Origin: Burkholderiales bacterium RIFCSPHIGHO2_12_FULL_63_20
Lineage (GTDB): Bacteria > Pseudomonadota > Gammaproteobacteria > Burkholderiales > Burkholderiaceae_C
DNA: 64,000 bases
Reading direction: 5' to 3'
Assembly: GCA_001770775.1 (NCBI GenBank)
Contig: MESA01000001.1
Location: 84,641-148,640, forward strand
Numbering within the stretch: position 1 is the stretch's first letter; each line of letters starts with the position of its first letter. The notes under the pieces were generated by a model that saw nothing but the letters and a program-made list of their open reading frames with translations, was not told where the DNA came from and searched no databases. Made by a program: the position numbers and the translations under genes. Positions 16,847-26,879 of this stretch are shown here, one piece after another.

Positions 16847-17691
16847 GCGAGCGCCCATCGATGCTGATCACCGGCGCCTCGTCCGGCATCGGTCTGGCCC
16901 TGGCGCTGCATTTCGAGCGGCAGGGGTTTGAGGTCTTTGCCGGGGTACGTCGTCGTCAGGATGCGCAGGCCTTGCTCGCGCAATCGGTGGGCCACCTGGT
17001 CCCCTTGATCCTGGACGTGACACGCCCAGACACGATTGAAGCGGCGCTGGCCGTGGTGCAAGCGCACACGCAAGGGCAGTTGAACGCCTTGGTCAACAAC
17101 GCAGGCGTGGCCTTCAGTGGCCCGCTGGAGACCACACCGCAAGCCGATGTCGAGGCGCTGTTTCAGGTCAATGTGCTGGGCACCTTTGCCGTCACACGCG
17201 CTTTCCTGCCCTTGATCCGGCAGGCTCGGGGGCGCATCGTCAATGTCAGCTCCATTTCGGGGCGGTTTGCGGCGCCCGGATTGACCGCCTACTCGGCCTC
17301 CAAGTTCGCGGTGGAGGGGCTCACCGAATCCTTGCGGGTGGAGTTGGCGCCCTTTGGCGTGCGGGTGGCGTCTGTGGCACCGGGCAAGATCGACACACCG
17401 ATCTGGTCCAAGGCGCTGAACACCAGCGCCGCCATCAACAACGCGCAGCCAACGCAATTGCAATTGCTGTACCGCCCGCTGGTGGCCTTTTATGAACGCT
17501 ACGCTGACGAGGAGCGCGGCACCCCGCTCAACGAGGTCGTCGCCGCCGTGGCGCACGCCGTGTGCGACAAGGCCCCACGTGCCCGCTATGTCATCGGCCG
17601 CACCGCGAAAGCCCGTGTCTGGCTCAACCGCCTCCCCGTTCGACTGCGTGATCGGCTGATTCTGGGCAAGATTTTTGGGCATGCGCGTTGA
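16843..17691 (+). CDS. short-chain dehydrogenase/reductase
   Basis: A classical SDR of 282 residues: cofactor motif TGASSGIG (10-17), NNAG (85-88), and catalytic Y150/K154 in YSASK. The residues after GASSGIG and the early Arg-rich RRRQD loop suggest NADP(H), but this is only a lean. It overlaps the OleD-like gene by 4 bases and ends the operon. It would oxidise or reduce a hydroxyl or keto group on the operon's lipid product or a precursor. The substrate is not visible. Confidence 0.88.
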   Translation: MSERPSMLITGASSGIGLALALHFERQGFEVFAGVRRRQDAQALLAQSVGHLVPLILDVTRPDTIEAALAVVQAHTQGQLNALVNNAGVAFSGPLETTPQADVEALFQVNVLGTFAVTRAFLPLIRQARGRIVNVSSISGRFAAPGLTAYSASKFAVEGLTESLRVELAPFGVRVASVAPGKIDTPIWSKALNTSAAINNAQPTQLQLLYRPLVAFYERYADEERGTPLNEVVAAVAHAVCDKAPRARYVIGRTAKARVWLNRLPVRLRDRLILGKIFGHAR

Positions 17692-17749
17692 GCGCGCGCA
17701 CAGGGCGTTGACCGCCTGAGCCAGTATGCTGACGCCCTTAGCTCTGAGC

Positions 17750-19138
17750 ATGCACATGGCGCGTCTGAATCATTTCGATCTGTTGGCACTGGGGTTCATG
17801 ACCTTTGCGCTGTTTCTGGGCGCTGGCAACATCATCTTTCCGCCCATAGCCGGGCTCCAGGCCGGCGAACATCTGTTGCCCGCCGCCATCGGCTTTCTGA
17901 TCACCGCCGTGGGCCTGCCCTTGTTGACCGTGGTGGCGCTGGCGCGGGTGGGCGGCGGCATGCCTGCCCTCACCGCGCCCTTGGGTCAGACCGCCGGGAC
18001 CGCGCTGGCGGTGGCCGTGTACCTCGTGATCGGCCCGCTCTTTGCCACCCCGCGTGCAGCGGTGGCCTCGTTCGAGATCGGCATCAGCCCCTTCAGCGGC
18101 ATGAGCCCCTTGGCCCTGTCGGTCTACACCAGCGTCTTTTTCCTGTTGGTGTGGGCCCTGGTGCTCTTTCCCGGCCGCCTCATCGACATGGTGGGCAAGC
18201 TCATCACCCCGGTACTGATCGTAGCGCTGATCCTGCTCGGCACCGCCGGCCTGTGGCTGCCCGCCGGCCCGGTGGCCCCGCCCCAGGGCGACTACGTGGC
18301 CCAGCCCCTGCTCAAGGGCTTCCTGGAAGGCTATCTGACCATGGATGCGCTGGGCGCGCTGGTCTTTGGCATTGTGATTGCCACGGCGGTGCGAGACCGT
18401 GGCGTGTTCGAGCGCCGTTTGGTCACCCGCTACTCCGTGATCGCAGTGCTGATCGCCGCCACGGCGCTGGCGCTCGTCTACCTCTCGCTGTTCTACCTGG
18501 GCGCCGGCAGCCACATCCTGGCGCAAGGCGTGAGCAATGGGGGCGAGTTGCTGACACGCTATGTGCAGCACACGTTTGGCACACCGGGCCTGTTGCTGCT
18601 GTCGGTGGTCATCGTGCTGGCCTGCCTCACCACCGCCGTGGGCCTGATGGCGGCCTGCGGCGAGTTCTTCGGTGAACTGCTCGGGCAGCCCTACCGGCGG
18701 GTTGCCTCCGTCTTCGTGCTGCTGAGCCTGCTCATCTCCAATGCCGGGCTCACCCAGCTGATTCAGTTTTCCATTCCGGTGCTGATGGGCCTGTATCCGC
18801 TGGCCATCATGCTGGTGGTGCTCAACCTCGCCGATGGCTTGTGGCACGTGCCAGAGCGAGTGTTTCGGCCCGTCATGGCCGTGACCTGCGTGTTCGGTGC
18901 AGCCGATGGGCTGAATGCAGCAGGCATCGGTCAATGGGTGGCACAGGCCCTGACGTTCCTGCCCGCCGAAGGCGTGGCCTGGCAGAGCCTGAGCGCGGCG
19001 CGCGACCTCGCCACCCGCTTCTTTCAGAGCTTGCCGCTGGCCGACGTGACCATGGGCTGGGTGCTGCCTGCGGCCATCACGCTGGTCATTGCAGCGAGCG
19101 CCGATCGGCTGCGGGATCACCCTGCCGCAGATCGTTGA
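17750..19138 (+). CDS. brnQ: branched-chain amino acid:cation symporter BrnQ
   Basis: The protein (462 residues from this start) is an LIVCS-family carrier with about 12 membrane helices. Hallmarks are the opening LALGFMTFALFLGAGNIIFPP, GPLFATPRAA, TAVGLMAACGEFF and the NAGL helix. It takes up leucine, isoleucine and valine with Na+ or H+. In-frame ATGs at 17726, 17750 and 17756 are all possible; none has a strong ribosome site, and 17750 or 17756 begins closest to the first helix. It is on the same strand as the biosynthetic operon but after a 58-base gap. Supply of branched-chain precursors to the operon is possible but speculative. Confidence 0.9.
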   Translation: MHMARLNHFDLLALGFMTFALFLGAGNIIFPPIAGLQAGEHLLPAAIGFLITAVGLPLLTVVALARVGGGMPALTAPLGQTAGTALAVAVYLVIGPLFATPRAAVASFEIGISPFSGMSPLALSVYTSVFFLLVWALVLFPGRLIDMVGKLITPVLIVALILLGTAGLWLPAGPVAPPQGDYVAQPLLKGFLEGYLTMDALGALVFGIVIATAVRDRGVFERRLVTRYSVIAVLIAATALALVYLSLFYLGAGSHILAQGVSNGGELLTRYVQHTFGTPGLLLLSVVIVLACLTTAVGLMAACGEFFGELLGQPYRRVASVFVLLSLLISNAGLTQLIQFSIPVLMGLYPLAIMLVVLNLADGLWHVPERVFRPVMAVTCVFGAADGLNAAGIGQWVAQALTFLPAEGVAWQSLSAARDLATRFFQSLPLADVTMGWVLPAAITLVIAASADRLRDHPAADR

Positions 19139-19237
19139 CTACGCCCAGGGTCGCCGCAGCTCGGCGTTGTGACGCGATCAGCAGCTCCATCCTGGAAAGC
19201 GCAGAAGGACTGACTTGCTCGATATTTCCTTTCAAAC

Positions 19238-19265
19238 AAAAAGCCCGGGATAGCCGGGCTTTTTG
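19238..19265. terminator. bidirectional rho-independent terminator between brnQ and gyrB
   Basis: The hairpin AAGCCCGG - GATAG - CCGGGCTT is flanked by A5 on the left and T5 on the right, so it can stop transcripts from brnQ and, read the other way, from gyrB. Confidence 0.9.
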
Positions 19266-19280
19266 TTGCACATGCGAGCA

Positions 19281-19331
19281 TTTTTCACTACCCGTGGCAG
19301 CAATTTTTCACCAACTCGGCGAGGTTTTCAC
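19281..19331 (+). repeat. three spaced TTTTCAC repeats
   Basis: TTTTTCAC occurs at 19281-19288 and 19304-19311, and TTTTCAC at 19325-19331, roughly two DNA turns apart. The function is unknown; the repeats lie in the short gap downstream of gyrB and of the brnQ terminator. Confidence 0.4.
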
Positions 19332-19352
19332 TTGTCGTGTCACCCGACATCG

Positions 19353-22016
<2,664 letters not shown>

Positions 22017-22037
22017 CTAATTTTGCGATGGCTTACG

Positions 22038-23159
22038 TTAAATGCGCATCGGCATCACGACGTACTTGAAGCCTTCGTACTCGGGGTTGGTGATCAGCGC
22101 CGAGCTGTTGGCATCCTGCAGCGAGACGGTCACCATGTCCTGGCTCATGTTGGCCAGCACGTCCATCAGGTAGCCCACGTTGAAGCCGATTTCGAAGCTG
22201 TCGCCACCGTAGTCGATTTCAAGTTCTTCCTTGGCCTCTTCCTGCTCGGCGTTGCTCGAGGCAATGCCCATCAGGCCCGGCGCGAAGGATAAACGCACGC
22301 CCTTGAACTTCTCGCTCGTCAAGATGGCGGCACGTTGCAGCGAGGCCAGCAAGGTGGTGCGGCCCAACGTGATGTGGTGCTTGTGGTTCTTGGGGATGAC
22401 GCGGTTGTAGTCGGGGAACTTGCCCTCGACCAGCTTGGTCACGAATTCCAGGCCGCCAAAGCTGAACTTGGCCTGGTTGCCGGCAAAGCGCATCTCGATG
22501 AGCTGCTCTTCCTCGCTCTTGCTGTCGTCTTTCAGCAGACGCTGCAGCTCCAGCACTGTCTTGCGCGGCAGGATGACTTCCTGCTTGGGCATCTCGACGT
22601 CCAGCGTGGCCTGCGACAGGGCGAGGCGGTGGCCGTCGGTGGCCACCAGCGTCAGCGTCTTGCCTTCGGCCACGAACAGGATGCCGTTGAGGTAGTAGCG
22701 GATGTCATGCACCGCCATGGCGAAGTGCACCTGGCTGATGAGCAGCTTCAGCGTCTTTTGCGGCACGTTGAACGCTGGGCCGAAGTCGGCCGCTTCCTGC
22801 ACCAGCGGAAAGTCTTCGGCCGGCAGGCTTTGCAGCGTGAAGCGGCTCTTGCCGCCTTGCAGCGTCAGCTTGGTCTGGTTGGCCGTGAGCGAGACGATCT
22901 GGTCCGAGGGCAGGCTTTTGAGGATGTCACCCAGCTTCTTGGCGCCGACGGTGATAGCGTAGTTGCCTTCATCGCCGTCGAGTTGTGCCGTGGTGCGAAT
23001 CTGGATTTCCAGGTCGCTGGTGATGAGCTCCAGCTCGGCGCCCTGTTTGCGAAGCAGCACATTGGCCAGGATGGGCAGGGTGTGACGGCGTTCCACGATC
23101 CCGGCCACCGATTGCAGGGCGGCAAGAACTTTTTCCTGAGCTGCTTTCAACACAATCAT
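22038..23159 (-). CDS. dnaN: DNA polymerase III beta sliding clamp
   Basis: The 373-residue protein has the three clamp domains of the usual length, beginning MIVLKAAQEKVLAALQSV and ending in YVVMPMRI, the end typical of DnaN. HDIRYYLNGI and ATDGHRLAL are conserved clamp motifs. It holds the polymerase on DNA. It lies downstream of the origin, with dnaA on the far side. Because dnaA has its own terminator at 23907-23936, the dnaN promoter should lie within the origin region; I did not find a clear -35/-10 pair. Confidence 0.98.
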   Translation of the reverse strand: MIVLKAAQEKVLAALQSVAGIVERRHTLPILANVLLRKQGAELELITSDLEIQIRTTAQLDGDEGNYAITVGAKKLGDILKSLPSDQIVSLTANQTKLTLQGGKSRFTLQSLPAEDFPLVQEAADFGPAFNVPQKTLKLLISQVHFAMAVHDIRYYLNGILFVAEGKTLTLVATDGHRLALSQATLDVEMPKQEVILPRKTVLELQRLLKDDSKSEEEQLIEMRFAGNQAKFSFGGLEFVTKLVEGKFPDYNRVIPKNHKHHITLGRTTLLASLQRAAILTSEKFKGVRLSFAPGLMGIASSNAEQEEAKEELEIDYGGDSFEIGFNVGYLMDVLANMSQDMVTVSLQDANSSALITNPEYEGFKYVVMPMRI

Positions 23160-23264
23160 CTGAAGTCTTTCCCGTTAGACCTTCAATCGTACCTCGGTTC
23201 GCACTGCCTCCGTGGACCAAGCATTCCCGCAGTGACCAGATTGCGCACTTGGGCGTCACGCGGA

Positions 23265-23535
23265 CCGTCAGGCTGTTTTTTTGTGCGGCGCGGGCGCTGC
23301 ACTGTATTCATAACTCTTCTTACCTTTTTAATTCGTCGTAGTAGTAGAGGGCCCCTCTGACTGTGGACAAGTCATTTTTGTCTTTTCAGATCAAGAACAT
23401 GCGTTGACCTCAACGGTGTGGAAGCAGGGGTTGATTGCCGCAGCGCGAAACCCCAACAACTTTGAGAACAAGGCCACGCCTGTGGACAAGTGATGACTTG
23501 TTCGGCTTTTGTCCACAACCTTGTTGTCTTGACAG
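23265..23535 (+). repeat. origin repeat unit 1 (tandem duplication)
   Basis: First of two diverged copies of a module about 271 bases long. Elements in order: T-run, CACTGT(A)TTCATAAC, TAGTAGTAG at 23339-23347, DnaA boxes at 23362, 23481 and 23509 (last inverted), and a closing TTGACAG. Each element recurs in unit 2 at an offset of 367 bases up to the first DnaA box and 368 bases after it, one single-base indel explaining the change. Confidence 0.85.
23339..23370 (+). promoter_or_regulatory. DnaA-trio plus DnaA box, copy 1 (basal unwinding element)
   Basis: TAGTAGTAG (23339-23347), 14 bases of G/C-rich spacer, then DnaA box TGTGGACAA (23362-23370). A T/C-rich, A/T-rich stretch lies on the other side of the trios. 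This matches the known bacterial basal unwinding system, in which DnaA spreads from the box over the trios onto one strand. Confidence 0.75.
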
Positions 23536-23631
23536 TCGCCGACTGTCTGTGTGTCAACGCCTTAACCGCAGAAAACAGAACAGCGGATCTGACAACTCAC
23601 TGGCTTTGACAAAGATGTCGGTCATGAGGGG

Positions 23632-23903
23632 GCGGGTGGGCGTTTTTTTTGAAGCCTTGACCGCGCCACTGTCTTCATAACCATCTTCATCTTTCTAACT
23701 GGTGGTAGTAGTAGAGAGGCCTTCAAACTGTGCACAAGTCGTTTTTTGTCTTGTCAGATCAAGGACTTGGCATCAGGACAAGCGTGTGGAGGCCAGGGCC
23801 CTTCGTGAGAGGGGCCAACGACAACAACTCCTGAAAAACCGCCTGGCCTGTGGATAAGCCCTCACTTGTTCGAAAGTTGCCCACAGACTTGTTGGCTTGA
23901 CAG
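23632..23903 (+). repeat. origin repeat unit 2 (tandem duplication)
   Basis: Second copy of the origin module. It has the same order: T-run, CACTGTCTTCATAAC, TAGTAGTAG at 23706-23714, DnaA boxes at 23729, 23849 and 23877 (last inverted), closing TTGACAG. Box 2 of this copy is a perfect consensus, while box 1 is TGTGCACAA, so the copies have diverged at the boxes themselves. Confidence 0.85.
23706..23737 (+). promoter_or_regulatory. DnaA-trio plus DnaA box, copy 2 (basal unwinding element)
   Basis: TAGTAGTAG (23706-23714), again exactly 14 bases of spacer, then the box TGTGCACAA (23729-23737). The equal spacing in both copies argues that both modules are, or recently were, under selection. 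Confidence 0.7.
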
Positions 23904-23906
23904 GGC

Positions 23907-23936
23907 GAAAAAAAAGAGGCCGAAGCCTCTGATTTT
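23907..23936 (-). terminator. rho-independent terminator of dnaA
   Basis: On the minus strand, AGAGGC - TTCG - GCCTCT is followed by a run of T8. It lies 29 bases past the dnaA stop and inside the right edge of the origin region, so dnaA transcripts should not run into the origin. Confidence 0.9.
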
Positions 23937-23965
23937 TGGGGTGCCTTGCCTGCCTGTGGGCGGGT

Positions 23966-25471
23966 TCAACCTTTGAGCGTCTGCTCCAGCACGTGCAGTT
24001 GCTGGTTGAGCTCGGAATCCTTGCCGCGCTCGCCCCCGATCTTGCGCACGGCGTGCAGCACGGTGGTGTGGTCGCGGCCCCCAAACAGCTCGCCAATCTC
24101 GGGCAGGCTCTTTTGGGTCAGCTCCTTGGCCAGGTACATGGCGATCTGGCGCGGGCGGGCAATCGAGGCCGGGCGCTTTTTCGAATACATGTCCGCGACC
24201 TTGATCTTGTAGAAGTCGGCCACGGTCTTTTGGATGTTTTCCACCGAGATCTGACGGTTCTGGATCGACAGCAGGTCCTTGAGGGCCTCCCGCGCCAGGT
24301 TGATCGTGATCTCCTTGTGGCTGAACTTCGCAAAGGCCAGCACCTTGCGCAGCGCGCCTTCGAGCTCGCGCACGTTGGCACGCACGTTCTTGGCCACGAA
24401 AAAAGCCACGTCTTCGGGCATCTCGATCGCTTCTTGTGCGGCCTTCTTGATCAGAATGGCCACACGCATTTCCAGCTCGGGCGGCTCAATCGCCACGGTC
24501 AGGCCGGCGTCAAAGCGCGAGGTCAGGCGTTCATCGATGTTGGCCAGGCCCTTGGGATAGGTGTCGCTGGTCATGATGATGTGCGCTTTTTTGGCCAGCA
24601 GGGCCTCGAACGCATTGAAAAACTCTTCCTGCGTGCGGTCCTTGCCGGCGAAGAACTGCACATCGTCGATCAGCAGCAGATCGAGCTGGTGGTACTTGGC
24701 CTTGAGTTCGTCAAAGGTCTTGCGCTGGTAGTTCTTGACCACATCCGAGATGAACTGCTCGGCGTGCAGGTAAAGGATGCGTGCATCGGGCTTGTCGGCC
24801 AGCAGTGCATTGCCCACTGCATTCATCAAGTGGGTTTTGCCCAGACCCACGCCGCCGTAAATGAACAGCGGGTTGTACATCTGGCCGGGGGCGCCGGCCA
24901 CGTGCAGTGCGGCGGTGCGGGCCATCTGGTTGGCGCGACCGGGCACAAGGTTGTCAAAGGTCAGCGCCGGATTGAGGCCCATGACCTGAGGTTGTGCCCG
25001 ATTGGTGCGCGCAGGCTCCGAGGTCTGTGGATAGGCCGCGCCCGCCGGACCCTGGTTGGCGGCCTGAGCCTGGGCCATGTGCGATGGCAAGGCCGCACCC
25101 GACTGGGCATTGGAGGGCAGGGCGCGACCGGGCATGACCATGCCGGGGCGCAGGCCACCGGCCGGTGCGGCCATGCGAGGCGCCAGGGCCAGCTCCAGCC
25201 GGATCTCGCCGGCTTGCAAATCACGCAGGATGACTTCCAGGCGCGCGCTGTACTGCGTGCGGATCCAGTCGAGCATGAAGCGGTTGGCCACGCGCACCGA
25301 CACCAGGGTGGTGCCCTCGGCCTGGCTCACTTCGGCCGGCGGCAGGGGGCGGATCCAGGTGTTGAACTGCTGTTCAGGCAGCTCGGTGGCCAGGCGCTCA
25401 CAGGTCCGTTGCCACAGGGTGGCGGGGTCGTTGGGGCTCTGGCCGGCGGCGGTCAATTCGGCGGCACTCAT
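23966..25471 (-). CDS. dnaA: chromosomal replication initiator DnaA
   Basis: The 501-residue protein has the N-terminal DnaB-contact domain ([18 protein letters not shown]), a Pro/Ala-rich variable linker (about 95-165), the AAA+ domain with Walker [10 protein letters not shown] and Walker [10 protein letters not shown], and the DNA-binding domain with the signature [11 protein letters not shown]. It binds the boxes in the adjacent origin and melts it. ATG 25471 gives the usual start; an upstream ATG at 25519 would add 16 residues. A DnaA box touches the start codon region (25473-25481) and a perfect one lies upstream (25534-25542), consistent with self-repression. Confidence 0.98.
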   Translation of the reverse strand: MSAAELTAAGQSPNDPATLWQRTCERLATELPEQQFNTWIRPLPPAEVSQAEGTTLVSVRVANRFMLDWIRTQYSARLEVILRDLQAGEIRLELALAPRMAAPAGGLRPGMVMPGRALPSNAQSGAALPSHMAQAQAANQGPAGAAYPQTSEPARTNRAQPQVMGLNPALTFDNLVPGRANQMARTAALHVAGAPGQMYNPLFIYGGVGLGKTHLMNAVGNALLADKPDARILYLHAEQFISDVVKNYQRKTFDELKAKYHQLDLLLIDDVQFFAGKDRTQEEFFNAFEALLAKKAHIIMTSDTYPKGLANIDERLTSRFDAGLTVAIEPPELEMRVAILIKKAAQEAIEMPEDVAFFVAKNVRANVRELEGALRKVLAFAKFSHKEITINLAREALKDLLSIQNRQISVENIQKTVADFYKIKVADMYSKKRPASIARPRQIAMYLAKELTQKSLPEIGELFGGRDHTTVLHAVRKIGGERGKDSELNQQLHVLEQTLKG

Positions 25472-25472
25472 G

Positions 25473-25481
25473 TGTGGACAA
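25473..25481 (-). promoter_or_regulatory. DnaA box directly upstream of the dnaA start codon
   Basis: TTGTCCACA on the dnaA strand ends one base before the ATG, where a ribosome site would be expected; no Shine-Dalgarno is visible there. DnaA bound here could block transcription of its own gene. Confidence 0.6.
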
Positions 25482-25533
25482 GTCTGTCTTCGGGGAGCGA
25501 ATTCTAAGCGCATGAGCACAGGTCATTGACAGG

Positions 25534-25542
25534 TTATCCACA
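25534..25542 (+). promoter_or_regulatory. perfect consensus DnaA box upstream of dnaA
   Basis: TTATCCACA, the consensus box, lies in the 326-base gap between dnaA and rpmH, 63 bases before the dnaA start. It is a likely autoregulatory site. The rest of this gap holds the rpmH promoter and leader hairpin, annotated separately. Confidence 0.85.
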
Positions 25543-25627
25543 GTTTTTTCCCGGGGTTTGTGATTTGCAGCGACCTGCTCGCGCCGTGCCGGTTCGATGC
25601 CGCTGCGTGACTTGGACGGCAAAGGCA

Positions 25628-25656
25628 TTGACCCGTAAGCAAAAACCTGTTGTAAT
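25628..25656 (+). promoter_or_regulatory. sigma-70 type promoter of the rpmH operon
   Basis: TTGACC (25628-25633), a 17-base spacer, then TGTAAT (25651-25656), each one base from the TTGACA/TATAAT consensus apart from a single further change. It reads toward rpmH, whose start is 25798, leaving a leader of roughly 130 bases. Confidence 0.8.
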
Positions 25657-25755
25657 CGCGGGTTCGTCCGGTCAGCAGAATGCTTTGGCATGAAGTTGGG
25701 CCGGGTGCCACCTGGGCGGCAATTGCATCGCATCAGGGATTACAGATAACAGATA

Positions 25756-25781
25756 AGGCCGCTCCCATTGAGGTGCGGCCT
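25756..25781 (+). promoter_or_regulatory. hairpin in the rpmH leader
   Basis: AGGCCGC - 12 bases - GCGGCCT forms a 7-bp stem just before the rpmH ribosome site (AAGGA at 25786-25790). No T-run follows, so it is not a terminator; it may affect translation or mRNA stability. Confidence 0.45.
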
Positions 25782-25797
25782 CATGAAGGACCATCTC

Positions 25798-25932
25798 ATG
25801 AAGCGTACTTACCAACCCTCCAAGACCCGCCGCGCCCGCACCCATGGTTTCCTGGTGCGCATGAAGACCAAGGGTGGCCGCAAGGTCATCGCCAACCGTC
25901 GTGCCAAGGGCCGCAAGCGTCTGGGTCTGTAA
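25798..25932 (+). CDS. rpmH: ribosomal protein bL34
   Basis: A 44-residue, strongly basic protein beginning [18 protein letters not shown] and ending AKGRKRLGL, the standard bL34 sequence of the large ribosomal subunit. AAGGA lies seven bases before the ATG. It is followed by rnpA, yidD and yidC, the universal order next to dnaA. Its promoter is at 25628-25656 and a hairpin with a T-rich tail follows at 25993. Confidence 0.98.
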   Translation: MKRTYQPSKTRRARTHGFLVRMKTKGGRKVIANRRAKGRKRLGL

Positions 25933-25992
25933 TTTCCCGCCCCGGTCTGGTCGGTGCCGTGAGGGCGTCTGACCAGTACAGGTGTGAACGAG

Positions 25993-26017
25993 GCCGGGCC
26001 CATGCCCGGCTTTGTTT
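25993..26017 (+). terminator. terminator or attenuator between rpmH and rnpA
   Basis: GCCGGGC - CCAT - GCCCGGC followed by TTTGTTT. The short T-run suggests partial termination, which would make much more rpmH than rnpA mRNA, as the cell needs. Confidence 0.7.
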
Positions 26018-26040
26018 CGACTTGACCTTTGTGACACACC

Positions 26041-26556
26041 GTGCGGCCACCCAGCCTGAAAGCTGCTGATTTTCAGAGGGCTTTGGGTTCGCGCCCGGTT
26101 TCGCGCACGACGCATTTCGTCTTGCATGCGCTGCCGCTGGTGCGTGCTGCGGATGCTGCTTCGGCAGGGTCCGAGCCTGATGCGCTCGCTTGTCCAGCCC
26201 CTTTGTCCACAGACAAGGGGTTGCAGGCACCGCTGTGTGTGGATGAGTGTGCACTCACTTTGCCCAGTTCTGGCCCAGCGGGCTGGCGACTGGGCTTGGT
26301 GCTGCCTAAAAAGCAGGCACGCCGTTCGGTGACCCGCTCCCTGATCCGTCACCAGGTCCGTGAGGCCCTGCGCCGTCATGGGCCCGGCATCTGGGCGACC
26401 GGGCGCCATGGCGACGAGGTCGATGGTTGGGTCGTGCGCCTGAAGGCGCCTTTTGATCGCCAGCTCTTTCCCAGCGCGGCGTCCCCGGCCCTGAACGTCG
26501 CCGTGCGCGACGAACTGGACGAGCTCTGGTCGCGTCTGGCCCGGAGTACGGCATGA
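26041..26556 (+). CDS. rnpA: ribonuclease P protein component
   Basis: This protein binds the RNase P RNA and helps remove tRNA 5' leaders. The family signature appears as RRSVTRSLIRHQVREALRRH (94-113), a diverged form of the usual RNR-rich helix, with GLVLPKKQA just before it. The length, 171 residues, is longer than the usual 110-140; an extra Ala/Cys/Pro-rich stretch of about 35-40 residues (near 37-75) sits between the first strand FVLHALPL and the GWRLGLVLPKK strand. The start is a GTG at 26041. It overlaps yidD by 4 bases. Confidence 0.88.
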   Translation: MRPPSLKAADFQRALGSRPVSRTTHFVLHALPLVRAADAASAGSEPDALACPAPLSTDKGLQAPLCVDECALTLPSSGPAGWRLGLVLPKKQARRSVTRSLIRHQVREALRRHGPGIWATGRHGDEVDGWVVRLKAPFDRQLFPSAASPALNVAVRDELDELWSRLARSTA

Positions 26557-26879
26557 TGCACACGCTCCTCCATGTGCTCCGCAAGGGTCTGGCTGCGCTG
26601 TGCGCTGGCCTCAACGCGGTGCTGATGGGGGTCGTGAAGGCGTATCGGCTCTTCCTCAGCCCCTGGCTGGGGTCGGCCTGTCGTTTCACGCCCACCTGTT
26701 CCCAATATGCTTTGCAGGCGCTGGAGCGTCATGGTCCGGCCGCAGGTTCCTACCTGGCGGCACGGCGTCTGCTGCGTTGTCACCCGGGTTGTCCGGGTGG
26801 CCCTGACCCGGTGCCCGACCAGGCGCCGCGTCTGTTGTCCCGTTTTTGCAACCCTTCGTCGGATTCCAATCGCCCATGA
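26553..26879 (+). CDS. yidD: membrane protein insertion efficiency factor YidD
   Basis: The 108-residue protein holds the UPF0161/YidD signature: AYRLFLSPWLGSACRFTPTC then SQYALQALERHG, with the conserved cysteines in RFTPTCS and LLRCHPGCPGG. It helps YidC-dependent membrane insertion. It overlaps rnpA (start) and yidC (stop) by 4 bases each, so the three are translationally coupled. Confidence 0.95.
   Translation: MMHTLLHVLRKGLAALCAGLNAVLMGVVKAYRLFLSPWLGSACRFTPTCSQYALQALERHGPAAGSYLAARRLLRCHPGCPGGPDPVPDQAPRLLSRFCNPSSDSNRP

Larger units (their letters stand above)
23160..23965. other. oriC, chromosomal replication origin between dnaN and dnaA
   Basis: This 806-base gene-free stretch holds six DnaA boxes: TGTGGACAA at 23362-23370 and 23481-23489, TTGTCCACA at 23509-23517, TGTGCACAA at 23729-23737, TGTGGATAA (consensus) at 23849-23857 and TTGCCCACA at 23877-23885. 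It also holds two T/C-rich unwinding candidates ahead of TAGTAGTAG trios, and T-runs at 23274-23283 and 23643-23650. Location and box density identify the origin. The region is a tandem duplication, annotated separately. Confidence 0.92.

Noticed and set aside
17738-19120. Minus-strand frame of about 460 codons opposite brnQ
   Set aside because: Shadow of a membrane carrier gene; extremely His/Gln/Gly/Arg-rich, with no helix pattern or motif.
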